A stretch of 64,000 nucleotides of DNA, from positions 1 through 64,000 of the forward strand of contig CANPZO010000007.1 in assembly GCA_947589005.1 (NCBI GenBank), written 5' to 3'. Source of the stretch: an uncultured Clostridia bacterium. Its GTDB lineage: Bacteria; Bacillota; Clostridia; UMGS1883. Below, one piece after another: positions 40,107 to 56,043 of this stretch (the first letter of the stretch is position 1; every line of letters starts with the position of its first letter). The translations under genes and the position numbers were made by a program. The notes under the pieces were generated by a model. It saw nothing but the letters and a program-made list of their open reading frames with translations, made no database searches and was not told the origin of the DNA.

Positions 40107-41774
40107 TTACTTCGCGGCCTTTTCAAGCCTGTTAATAGCACTGATGAGGGCGTAAACGGAGGAGGTCATGATGTCGGTGTTCCTGCCCGCGCCCCAGGAG
40201 GAGGTCTTGCCGTCGCTTATCTCTATGTAGGAGATGGCCCGGCTCTTGCTGCCCTTTTCAAGAGCGTGCTCCTTGTAGGTGGAAACGGAAAATCCGGGGT
40301 GGAACCTGTCGCACAGGGCGTTGCACACCGCGTCCAGACGGCCGTTGCCGTGACCGGCAAGCACAAGGGTCTCGCCGTTCATCTCAATCGTCACCTCGGC
40401 CTCGATGCCGTTGCGCTGAACATAATGGCACTCCAAAAGCTTCATGGGCTCGGACACGTTGATAAAGTCGTCCATGAAAATGTTAAGCACCTCTTCGGGA
40501 GACAGCTCCTTGTGCAGATGGTCGGAAACGGACTTGACCGCGTAGCCGAACACCTCTCTCATCTTCGGGGGCAAATCGTAGCCGAACTGCTTTTCCATCA
40601 AATAGCCTATGCCGCCCTTTCCGCTCTGACTGTTGATGCGTATAACGTCGCTTTCGTACTCGCGTCCCACGTCGTGGGGGTCGATGGGCAGATAGGGTAC
40701 CGACCAGGTGTCCAGATGCTTTTCCTCCCGCCAGTTCATGCCCTTTGCAATGGCGTCCTGATGGGAGCCGCTGAAGGCAGCGAACACCAGCCGGCCGGCG
40801 TAAGGTGTCCGTTCGCCGACGGTCATACCGGTAAGGCGCTCGTAGGCGGCGACTATGAAGGGCAGATTTTCCAGATTGAGCCCTGGGTCTACCCCGTGGC
40901 TGAACATATTCAGGGCCAGGGTAACTATGTCCACGTTGCCGGTGCGCTCGCCGTTGCCGAAGAGGGTGCCCTCGATGCGGTCGCCGCCGGCCAACAGGCC
41001 CAGCTCGCTGTCCGCAACGCCGCAGCCCCGGTCATTGTGGGGGTGCAGGGACAGCACTATGCTGTCGCGGCGGTTCATATGGTCGCTCATGTACTCTATC
41101 TGACTGGCGTAAACGTGGGGGAGAGACATCTCCACGGTGACGGGCAGATTGATGATTACCTTGCGGTCGGGGGTAGGCTCCCACACGTCGATAACGGCGT
41201 TGCAGACCTCGAGGGCGTACTCGGGCTCGGTGCCGGTGAAGCTTTCGGGGGAGTACTCAAAGCGGAAATCCCCCTCCATTTCGGCGGCTATATCCTTCAG
41301 CAGCTTGGCGCCGGAAACGGCGATTTCGGTTATCTCGTCCTTGCTGCGCTTGAATACCTGCTCCCGCTGAGCCACGCTGGTGGAGTTGTAAAGGTGGACG
41401 ATGACAGGGGTCTTGCAGCCCTTAAGGGACTCGAAGGTCTTTCTGATGATGTGCTCTCTCGACTGGGTCAGCACCTGAATGGTCACGTCCTCGGGAATGA
41501 GGTTTTTCTCGATAAGCGTGCGGACAAATTCGTACTCCGTTTCGCTGGCGGCGGGGAAGCCCACCTCGATTTCCTTAAAGCCCACCTCGACCAGAAGCTG
41601 GAAAAACTCCAGCTTTTCCTCAAGGCTCATGGGCACAACAAGGGCCTGGTTGCCGTCGCGCAAGTCCACGCTGCACCATATGGGCGCGTGGTCGATGTAC
41701 TCCTTTTTCGCCCATTTCAATTCGTTGACAGGAGGCATAAAGTAGCCCCTTTGATACTTCCGGTAATTTTTCAT
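40107..41774 (-). CDS. leuA: 2-isopropylmalate synthase, type 2 LeuA
   Basis: A 555-aa LeuA that condenses acetyl-CoA and 2-oxoisovalerate in leucine synthesis. It contains WCSVDLRDGNQALVVPM (metal-binding DLRDGNQ), HPHNDRGCGVADSELGLLAGGDRIEGTLFGNGERTGN and a C-terminal LeuA dimer domain with GHGNGRLDAV. ATG at 41774 after AAAGGAG is used; 28 further codons in the track (to 41858) are T-box leader. Expression is set by a T-box. Confidence 0.95.
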   Translation of the reverse strand: MKNYRKYQRGYFMPPVNELKWAKKEYIDHAPIWCSVDLRDGNQALVVPMSLEEKLEFFQLLVEVGFKEIEVGFPAASETEYEFVRTLIEKNLIPEDVTIQVLTQSREHIIRKTFESLKGCKTPVIVHLYNSTSVAQREQVFKRSKDEITEIAVSGAKLLKDIAAEMEGDFRFEYSPESFTGTEPEYALEVCNAVIDVWEPTPDRKVIINLPVTVEMSLPHVYASQIEYMSDHMNRRDSIVLSLHPHNDRGCGVADSELGLLAGGDRIEGTLFGNGERTGNVDIVTLALNMFSHGVDPGLNLENLPFIVAAYERLTGMTVGERTPYAGRLVFAAFSGSHQDAIAKGMNWREEKHLDTWSVPYLPIDPHDVGREYESDVIRINSQSGKGGIGYLMEKQFGYDLPPKMREVFGYAVKSVSDHLHKELSPEEVLNIFMDDFINVSEPMKLLECHYVQRNGIEAEVTIEMNGETLVLAGHGNGRLDAVCNALCDRFHPGFSVSTYKEHALEKGSKSRAISYIEISDGKTSSWGAGRNTDIMTSSVYALISAINRLEKAAK

Positions 41775-41800
41775 AACCGTCGCTCCTTTCAAAAATGATT

Positions 41801-42074
41801 TCACAAATAAAGGCTCCGTCTCAACATAGAGACGAAGCCGACTGCTCCGCGGTACCACTCTATTTCGCCCAAAGGCGCGCTTTACGGATACTTACATATC
41901 CTGCCGCTGTAACGGTCGGCCTCCGTCTTGACCTATGACCCGGCGAGCCGGGGTTAAGCAAGCGACTCCAAGGCGAGTTCGGACCTTTTCCGCCGCCGGC
42001 TCACACCGCCCGCCGGCTCTCTGAAGGCTTCCCTGGTCTTACTACTCCTTTTCACAGTCTTTGATTTATTTGTG
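41801..42074 (-). ncRNA. T-box leader of leuA, leucine-type
   Basis: On the minus strand the leader contains the T-box sequence AGAGTGGTACCGCGG (41847-41861), then the terminator GGCTTCGTCTCTATGTTGAGACGGAGCC with T run (41811-41839). Stem I is visible upstream (GGAGTAGTAAGACCAGGGAAG...). The likely specifier in GAACTCGCC is CTC (Leu; 41975-41977), fitting leuA. Uncharged tRNA-Leu would relieve termination. Confidence 0.88.
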
Positions 42075-42079
42075 ATACC

Positions 42080-42107
42080 ATTATAACACGGAAATTAAAA
42101 AATGCAA
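42080..42107 (-). promoter_or_regulatory. Promoter of leuA T-box transcript
   Basis: On the minus strand, TTGCAT, 16 bp, TATAAT, directly upstream of the T-box leader. Confidence 0.75.
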
Positions 42108-42157
42108 GAGTTTTTTTGAAAATTTTCAAATTTTTCAAAAAAATTTTTAAAAAACAC

Positions 42158-42213
42158 TTGACAAATGAAAAAAGCTGTGCTATACTCATATCGAAAGGTC
42201 AAAGAAAGTCAAA
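42158..42213 (+). promoter_or_regulatory. ctsR promoter with CtsR box
   Basis: TTGACA (42158), 17 bp, TATACT (42181), then GGTCAAAGAAAGTCAAA at 42197-42213, a good match to the CtsR direct-repeat operator (RGTCAAANANRGTCAAA). The box covers the expected transcript start, fitting autorepression. Confidence 0.9.
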
Positions 42214-42260
42214 GTCAAAATCAAACCTTTTGTAAATTACGGGAAAGGACTGGTAGGAAA

Positions 42261-42710
42261 ATGAAGAGCAGTATGTCGGATATGATCGAGCAGATGCTTA
42301 TCGAGCTCTTGGCCGAGGGTGACGGCATAGCTCAGATACAGCGCAACATTCTGGCCGATCAGCTGAATTGTGTACCCAGCCAGATAAACTACGTTATCCA
42401 TACCCGTTTCACGCCTGAGAGGGGCTATATGATAGAGAGCAGGCGGGGCGGCGGCGGAAGCGTAAAAATCTCCCGCGTTACACCCAGCGGCAGCTACCTG
42501 ATGCACGTGCTCAACTCCGTGGGCGGCAGCCTGGATTATGACACGGCAAGGATTTTCACCCAAAATCTCCTGGACTATGAATTTATCTCACCCCGGGAGG
42601 CAAAACTTATTTTGGGCGCCCTCAGAGACAGCGCCCTCCCCGTGCAGAGCACGGTCAAAAATACGCTGAGGGCCAGCATATTTAAGAATATGCTGCTGGC
42701 GCTGCAATAA
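42261..42710 (+). CDS. ctsR: Class III heat-shock repressor CtsR
   Basis: A 149-aa CtsR. The winged helix has SDMIEQMLIELLAEGDGIAQIQRNILADQLNCVPSQINYVIHTRFTPERGY, followed by the Gly-rich wing ESRRGGGGSVKI that reads the operator and acts as thermosensor. ATG at 42261 is used, not the track start at 42165, which lies in the promoter/operator. First gene of ctsR-mcsA-clpC. It represses its own operon. Confidence 0.95.
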   Translation: MKSSMSDMIEQMLIELLAEGDGIAQIQRNILADQLNCVPSQINYVIHTRFTPERGYMIESRRGGGGSVKISRVTPSGSYLMHVLNSVGGSLDYDTARIFTQNLLDYEFISPREAKLILGALRDSALPVQSTVKNTLRASIFKNMLLALQ

Positions 42711-42735
42711 ATTATATTATATGGAGGTAATAACT

Positions 42736-43215
42736 ATGAAATGCCAAAAATGCAATAAAAACGAAGCCAATGTTCAGTACAGGGAGTCCATCAACGGTCA
42801 GACCCGCGAAATCTGCCTTTGCAGCCAGTGCGCTAAGGAGAGCGGCCTGCTTAACCACACTTCCGAAATGTTCCGCAATATGGAACGTGAAATGATGAGC
42901 GCCTTCACCTTCCCCTTCGGCGGGAGCATAGGCGCGTCCCTTTTCGGCGGCACGCCCCTCAGCCTGTCACTTTTGGGCGGCGAAAGCCCCTTCGCTCCCG
43001 CGCCGGAGCTGGGCGGCTTCTTTGAAAACGACCCCGTCGAGGGCATGGAGACCGTGGAGCCCGAGAAAAAGACGGACAAAAAGCCGGCCAAAGCCGAAAA
43101 GAAGCCCGATACCGTTGACGAGCTCAAGGCCCAGCTTCTGGACGCCATCGGCGACGAACGCTACGAGGAGGCCGCCAAGCTCCGTGACAGGATAAAAAAG
43201 CTTAAAGGAGAGTGA
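42736..43215 (+). CDS. mcsA: McsA-like zinc-finger/UVR protein
   Basis: A 159-aa protein with an N-terminal CxxC zinc finger pair (MKCQKCNKNEANVQYRE...CLCSQCAKE) and a C-terminal UVR motif (DELKAQLLDAIGDERYEEAAKLRDRIKKLK). The middle is Gly/Pro-rich. In Bacillus McsA activates the arginine kinase McsB and moderates CtsR. The expected mcsB is missing: clpC starts 6 bp later. ATG at 42736 follows GGAGG. Confidence 0.9.
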   Translation: MKCQKCNKNEANVQYRESINGQTREICLCSQCAKESGLLNHTSEMFRNMEREMMSAFTFPFGGSIGASLFGGTPLSLSLLGGESPFAPAPELGGFFENDPVEGMETVEPEKKTDKKPAKAEKKPDTVDELKAQLLDAIGDERYEEAAKLRDRIKKLKGE

Positions 43216-43221
43216 TTTCCC

Positions 43222-45663
43222 ATGATGGAGAACGGATATAACTTTACCGAAAAGGCCCAGACCGCCATTTCTCTCGCCCAGTCCGAGGCGGAGAAGATGG
43301 GGGCGGGCTACGTGGGCACCGAGCATTTGCTCTGCGGCCTTATAATGGAGGGCAGCGGCCTTACTCAGCAGTTCTTCCGCAAGTGGGGCGTTACCCTCGA
43401 GGCGGTGGAGCACCGCATCGAGCAGTACGGCTCCACCTATTACAGCCAGAACCGCTTCGCCGGCTTTACGCCCAGAACCAAGCAGTGCTTGCAGCTCAGC
43501 GCGGACATAGCCTACAGCTTCCGCTCAAGGCTCATCGGAACCGAGCACATACTCCTTGCCCTCGCCAAAAACAGCGACTGCTCGGCCAACCGCATACTCC
43601 GTTCGCTGGGCGTCAACGCCGAAAAGATGGGCCAGATGGAGGAGGATATCGCCCGGGCCTACCGCAGCGTCCGTGGTCAGGAGGGCGGCGAAAAGAGCAA
43701 GACCCCCACGCTGGATAAATTCGGACGGGATTTGACCGCCATGGCCCGTGAAAGCAAGTTCGACCCCGTAATCGGCCGTGAGCAGGAGATAGCCCGTGTG
43801 ACCCAGATACTTTCCCGCCGCACCAAGAACAACCCCGTCCTTCTGGGCGAGCCCGGCGTGGGCAAAACCGCCGTCGTGGAGGGTCTCGCCCAGGAGATAG
43901 CCGCGGGCAACGTACCGGAGCTGCTCCGTGACAAGAGGATAGTTTCTCTTGACATGGGCGGTCTTTTGGCCGGCAGCAAGTACCGCGGCGAGTTTGAGGA
44001 GCGCCTTGAAAAGGCCATGGAAGAGGTCGTCAAGAGCGGAAACGTCATTCTCTTCATCGACGAGCTCCACACCATCATCGGCGCGGGAGCCGCCGAGGGC
44101 GCCGTGGACGCCGCCAATATACTTAAGCCTAATCTGGCCCGCGGCGAAATGCAGATAATCGGCGCAACCACCCTTAACGAATACCGTAAATACATCGAAA
44201 AGGACGCGGCCCTCGAGCGCCGTTTCCAGCCCGTGACCGTGGGCGAGCCCTCCCAGGAGGACACCGAGAGTATTCTCCGGGGCATCCGCGAGAAGTACGA
44301 GGCCCATCACGGCGTAAAGATAACCGACGAGGCGATTTCCGCCGCCGTAAAGCTCAGCGGCCGCTATATCACCGACCGCTTTATGCCCGACAAGGCCATC
44401 GACCTCATCGACGAGGCTTGCAGCCGCGCAAGGCTGGGCTCTCTCACCATGCCCGAGGAGCTTAAGGAGCTGGAGTCGAGAGTTTCCGCCGCCGCCGCCG
44501 AAAAGGATATAGCCATAAACAATCAGGAGTTTGAGCGGGCCGCCGCCCTCCGTGACGCGGAGCGGGCGCTACGGGCCGAGCTTGAGGACAAAAAGGACGA
44601 CTGGAAGCAGTCGAGCGACGGCAAGACCCTCTCTATAGGCCGGGCCGAGATAGAGGACATAATTTCTCAGTGGACCGGTATCCCCGTCAAAAAACTGGCG
44701 GAGGAGGAGAGCGAGCGTCTGCGCAACTTGGAGGAAGTTCTCCACAAGCGCGTGGTCGGTCAGGACGAGGCTGTCGTGGCCGTGTCCAAGGCCGTGCGCC
44801 GCGGCCGCGTGGGTCTCAAGGACCCCAAGCGTCCCATCGGCTCCTTCATTTTCCTCGGACCCACCGGCGTGGGCAAGACCGAGCTGTGCAAGGCTCTGGC
44901 CGAGGCTCTGTTCGGTGACGAAAACGCCATGATACGTGTAGATATGAGCGAATACATGGAGAAGCACTCCGTGTCCAAGCTCATCGGTTCGCCTCCGGGC
45001 TATGTGGGCTTCGAGGAGGGCGGCCAGCTCACCGAGCAGATACGCCGCAAGCCCTACAGCGTTGTGCTCTTTGACGAGATAGAAAAGGCGCACCCCGATG
45101 TGTTCAACATGATGCTTCAGATTTTGGACGACGGCCGCCTGACCGACAGCCAGGGCCGGAGGGTGGACTTCAAGAATACCGTCATCATCATGACCAGCAA
45201 CCTTGGCGGCCGCAATATCACCGAGCCAAAGAGCCTTGGCTTCAACACCGGCGAAAGTCGGGCCGACGTGGATAAGGATATAAAGAAGAGCGTCATGGAC
45301 GAGCTTAAAAAGGCTTTCCGTCCGGAGTTTTTGAACCGTGTGGACGACATAATCGTGTTCAACCGCCTCACCGACGGGGACATCAAGAAGATAGCCTCCA
45401 TTATGCTGGAAAGCTTTAACAAGCGGCTTGCCTCCAACGGCATCACCTGCACCTTTGAGGACAGTGCTCTGGAGCTTTTGGCCAAGGAGGGCTTCGATCC
45501 CGTATACGGCGCGCGGCCTCTGCGCAGGGCTATTCAGAGCCGGGTGGAGGACGTGTTCGCCGAGGAAATGCTGGACGGCAAGGTTAAGCCCGGCGACCGT
45601 GTGACGGTTTCCGCCGAGGACGGGCAGATAAAGATTAAGGCGGCCGAGCCGGTAACGGCGTAA
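43222..45663 (+). CDS. clpC: AAA+ protease ATPase ClpC
   Basis: An 813-aa Hsp100 unfoldase. It has two N-terminal Clp repeats (about 4-145), D1 Walker [14 protein letters not shown] (about 210), a middle UVR-like coiled coil ([32 protein letters not shown]), D2 Walker [15 protein letters not shown] (about 546) and Walker [14 protein letters not shown]. It feeds substrates to ClpP. Without McsB here, arginine-phosphate tagging by this locus is not evident. ATG 43222 or the adjacent 43225 may start it. Confidence 0.96.
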   Translation: MMENGYNFTEKAQTAISLAQSEAEKMGAGYVGTEHLLCGLIMEGSGLTQQFFRKWGVTLEAVEHRIEQYGSTYYSQNRFAGFTPRTKQCLQLSADIAYSFRSRLIGTEHILLALAKNSDCSANRILRSLGVNAEKMGQMEEDIARAYRSVRGQEGGEKSKTPTLDKFGRDLTAMARESKFDPVIGREQEIARVTQILSRRTKNNPVLLGEPGVGKTAVVEGLAQEIAAGNVPELLRDKRIVSLDMGGLLAGSKYRGEFEERLEKAMEEVVKSGNVILFIDELHTIIGAGAAEGAVDAANILKPNLARGEMQIIGATTLNEYRKYIEKDAALERRFQPVTVGEPSQEDTESILRGIREKYEAHHGVKITDEAISAAVKLSGRYITDRFMPDKAIDLIDEACSRARLGSLTMPEELKELESRVSAAAAEKDIAINNQEFERAAALRDAERALRAELEDKKDDWKQSSDGKTLSIGRAEIEDIISQWTGIPVKKLAEEESERLRNLEEVLHKRVVGQDEAVVAVSKAVRRGRVGLKDPKRPIGSFIFLGPTGVGKTELCKALAEALFGDENAMIRVDMSEYMEKHSVSKLIGSPPGYVGFEEGGQLTEQIRRKPYSVVLFDEIEKAHPDVFNMMLQILDDGRLTDSQGRRVDFKNTVIIMTSNLGGRNITEPKSLGFNTGESRADVDKDIKKSVMDELKKAFRPEFLNRVDDIIVFNRLTDGDIKKIASIMLESFNKRLASNGITCTFEDSALELLAKEGFDPVYGARPLRRAIQSRVEDVFAEEMLDGKVKPGDRVTVSAEDGQIKIKAAEPVTA

Positions 45664-45857
45664 GGGGAGACTGTAAAAAAATAGCGCCATGTAATCTGGA
45701 TACATGAGGGCTGTCCAAAAAAATCGCATAAACCGACGTCGTCGCAAGCCTCGCTTAGCTTGCGGCGACTTTTTTAAATTTTTTCGGCGGGCTGAAGGCA
45801 GCCCGCCCTACGCTACTTTGTTAAGGTAGTGTAAGGCGGCTTGCCCTCAAGCCGCCG
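45664..45857. repeat. Nested mosaic repeat after clpC
   Basis: Two end-like sequences occur in tandem, GGGGAGACTGTAAAAAAATAGCGC at 45664 and GAGGGCTGTCCAAAAAAATCGC at about 45707, separated by ATGTAATCTGGA, so one element may sit in another. Then follow the terminator hairpin GTCGTCGCAAGC...GCTTGCGGCGAC with TTTTTT (45738-45775) and two facing palindromes (45785-45812 and 45831-45857). The two palindromes and their linker are inverted relative to the copy at 27257-27334 while the outer flank is the same. Confidence 0.8.
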
Positions 45858-45891
45858 AAAAATTAATTCAAAAATTTTCCCCTTATACCCC

Positions 45892-45920
45892 TTGACAAAG
45901 CTTGACTTTTGTGATAAATT
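45892..45920 (+). promoter_or_regulatory. Probable rpoB promoter
   Basis: TTGACA, 17 bp, TAAATT; a second option TTGACT with TATACT at 45923 has short spacing. It gives a leader of about 220 nt before rpoB. Confidence 0.65.
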
Positions 45921-45929
45921 AATATACTG

Positions 45930-46136
45930 CCCTATACTGAGGCATTATGCCCAAAAGGGCAAAAAATACAGGCGCAACAGTTGATATATTTTGTGTTTTC
46001 TCCACATTCTATGGGGAAACGCGGCATGTGGGAACAATTCTATCCCCGGTGCCGTTCGGGTACATTCTATGCTCGGGCGGCAGGTAGCTTGACCGTTGCT
46101 CGTCACAAACAGGCAATGAAATTATTGAATTTGATG
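45930..46136 (+). other. Long rpoB leader with repeated motif
   Basis: The leader contains ACATTCTAT at 46004 and 46062 and ACAATTCTAT at 46034, with GC-rich segments between that could form stems (GGTGCCG...CGGGCGGCA). No known leader class is recognised. It probably folds and may attenuate rpoBC. Confidence 0.4.
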
Positions 46137-46147
46137 AGGTGATTTTA

Positions 46148-49924
<3,777 letters not shown>

Positions 49925-49941
49925 AGGGAGGAATTGAAATT

Positions 49942-53856
<3,915 letters not shown>

Positions 53857-53923
53857 ACCTTGTTCGCCCCGGCTGACTGTAAAAGCGGACGGGATCGAAA
53901 TGAGGAAAATCGTAAATTAATGA

Positions 53924-53951
53924 GAAATCCGCCCTCAAGGGGGCGGATTTC
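53924..53951 (+). terminator. Terminator after rpoC
   Basis: GAAATCCGCCC, TCAA, GGGGGCGGATTTC: an 11-bp stem. The following CTTCGTTTATT is only weakly T-rich. Confidence 0.65.
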
Positions 53952-53999
53952 CTTCGTTTATTATCCTTTGGTCAATTATCCCGCGGGGCGGCTTGACCG

Positions 54000-54632
54000 C
54001 TATTTAGTTTTTAGCGTGCCGCATATCGCGCAGGCCGGACAGATTTCGCATTTGGGCCTTCTCGCGTCGCAGACGTCCCGGCCGAACAATACCAGCCTGT
54101 GGCAGAAGTCCGACTGCTTTTCCCGGGAAATAAGGGGCGAAACGTCAAATTCCACCTTTGTGGGGTCGGTCTCCTTTGTGAGGCCGACTCTTTTTAATAT
54201 CCGCTTGGCGTGGGTGTCTATGACCATGCCTCCCTTGTGGAACACGTCGCCCAAAATCAGATTGGCGGTCTTGCGGCCAACTCCCGGGAGGCTCAAAAGG
54301 TCCTCCATGGTGTCGGGCACCCGACCGCCGTAGACGTCAATGAGCCTCCGGCAGCAGCCGATGATGTTCTTCGCCTTATTGTGGTAAAAGCCCGTGGACT
54401 TTATGTCCTGCTCAAGCTCGCTCAGCTCCGCTCCCGCAAAGGCGTAAACATCGGGATATTTTTTGAAAAGCGTTTTTGTGACTATATTCACCCGCGCGTC
54501 CGTACACTGGGCCGCCAGCTGTACCGAGATGAGCAGCTGCAAAGGATTTTCACACTCCAGCGAGCAGACCGCGTCGGGATAGGCCGTCTCCATTATTTCG
54601 ACAAATTTATCGGCAAGTTCCTGTCTTTCCAT
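54000..54632 (-). CDS. nth: Endonuclease III
   Basis: A 210-aa DNA glycosylase/AP lyase that removes oxidised pyrimidines. The helix-hairpin-helix is LPGVGRKTANLIL with the catalytic Lys, the catalytic Asp is in VIDTHAKRI, and the Fe-S ligands are in CDARRPKCEICPACAIC. Length is normal. It is convergent with rpoC and divergent from glyA. Confidence 0.96.
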   Translation of the reverse strand: MERQELADKFVEIMETAYPDAVCSLECENPLQLLISVQLAAQCTDARVNIVTKTLFKKYPDVYAFAGAELSELEQDIKSTGFYHNKAKNIIGCCRRLIDVYGGRVPDTMEDLLSLPGVGRKTANLILGDVFHKGGMVIDTHAKRILKRVGLTKETDPTKVEFDVSPLISREKQSDFCHRLVLFGRDVCDARRPKCEICPACAICGTLKTK

Positions 54633-54734
54633 ATAATTCCCCTCGGTTCGTCATTTTATATCTTCTTTCATGATTATAAGTCAAAATTCCTTTCGTGTCA
54701 AGACAAAAAAATTCAAAAAATTCACACAAAATAC

Positions 54735-54763
54735 TTGTAAATATGATAAAAAAATATTATAAT
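54735..54763 (+). promoter_or_regulatory. SigA-type promoter of glyA operon
   Basis: TTGTAA, 17 bp, TATAAT, about 40 bp before glyA. Confidence 0.8.
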
Positions 54764-54804
54764 AAGACTGAATGTGTTTCCAAATTTTATTCGGAGGTAA
54801 GACT

Positions 54805-56043
54805 ATGTATAACATTGACAAGGTAAAAGCCTTTGATCCCGAGGTGGCCGCGGCCATAGAAGCCGAGGTTAACCGCCAACGCTCCAAGATCGAGCTTATC
54901 GCCAGTGAAAACTTTGTCAGCGAGGCCGTTATGGAGGCCATAGGCACCCCCCTTACAAATAAGTACGCCGAGGGTTATCCCGGCAAACGCTACTACGGAG
55001 GCTGCGAGTTTGTTGACGTGGTGGAAAATCTGGCCATTGAAAGAGCCAAGGAGCTTTTCGGGGCCGAGGCGGCCAATGTTCAGCCCCACAGCGGCGCTCA
55101 GGCGAATATGGCGGTGTTCTTTGCCTGCCTTGAGCCGGGCGACACGGTGCTGTCCATGAGCCTTGCCCACGGTGGACACCTTTCCCACGGCAGCCCGGTG
55201 AATATGAGCGGAAAATACTTCAATATAGTTCCCTACGGCGTTACCGAGGACACCCAGACCATCGACTATGACGAGATACGCCGCCTCGCGCTGGAGTGCA
55301 GGCCCAAGCTTATTTTGGCGGGGGCTTCCGCTTATCCGAGAGAGATAGATTTTGCCCGCTTCGCGGACATAGCCAAGGAAGTGGGCGCGTACTTCCTTGT
55401 TGACATGGCGCATATAGCCGGCCTTGTGGCCGCGGGCCTTCACCCCAATCCCGTGCCCTTTGCCGACTTTGTCACCACCACCACCCACAAGACCCTTCGG
55501 GGGCCGAGGGGCGGACTTATCCTCTGCAAGGAGGAGCACCTCAAGATGATAAACAAGGCCATATTCCCCGGCATACAGGGCGGCCCCCTCATGCACACCA
55601 TCGCCGCCAAGGCCGTGTGCCTGAAAGAGGCTCTGTCTCCCGAATTCAGGGAATATCAGCTTCAAATAAAGAAAAACGCCGCGGCTCTGGCCGGCGCTCT
55701 CACGGAAAGGGGCTTCAGCCTGGTAAGCGGCGGCACCGACAACCACCTCATGCTCGTTGACCTGCGCGACAAGGGCGTTACCGGCAAGGACGCCGAACGT
55801 CTCCTTGACGAGGTGGGCATTACTGTGAACAAAAACGCCATACCCTTCGACCCCCAGAGCCCCTTCATCACCAGCGGCATACGTATCGGCACTCCCGCCG
55901 TTACCACTCGGGGCATGAAGGAGGAGGACATGGCCGAGATAGCCGAGCTTATACGCCTCACTCTCACCGAGCTTGAGGGCAGACGCGGCGAGATAGTCGG
56001 CCGCGTGGCGGCTCTGTGCCAAAAGTATCCCCTTTACCGGTGA
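54805..56043 (+). CDS. glyA: Serine hydroxymethyltransferase
   Basis: A 412-aa PLP enzyme that converts serine and tetrahydrofolate to glycine and methylene-tetrahydrofolate. [40 protein letters not shown] and [14 protein letters not shown] with the Schiff-base Lys are all present. ATG at 54805 follows CGGAGG; the track start at 54772 is upstream. rarA overlaps its stop. Confidence 0.97.
   Translation: MYNIDKVKAFDPEVAAAIEAEVNRQRSKIELIASENFVSEAVMEAIGTPLTNKYAEGYPGKRYYGGCEFVDVVENLAIERAKELFGAEAANVQPHSGAQANMAVFFACLEPGDTVLSMSLAHGGHLSHGSPVNMSGKYFNIVPYGVTEDTQTIDYDEIRRLALECRPKLILAGASAYPREIDFARFADIAKEVGAYFLVDMAHIAGLVAAGLHPNPVPFADFVTTTTHKTLRGPRGGLILCKEEHLKMINKAIFPGIQGGPLMHTIAAKAVCLKEALSPEFREYQLQIKKNAAALAGALTERGFSLVSGGTDNHLMLVDLRDKGVTGKDAERLLDEVGITVNKNAIPFDPQSPFITSGIRIGTPAVTTRGMKEEDMAEIAELIRLTLTELEGRRGEIVGRVAALCQKYPLYR

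Noticed and set aside
40017-41798. 593-aa plus-strand ORF opposite leuA
   Set aside because: Antisense shadow of leuA, which has full catalytic motifs and a T-box leader.
41775-41858. 28-codon N-terminal extension of leuA
   Set aside because: It lies in the T-box terminator; ATG 41774 follows AAAGGAG and matches the family start.
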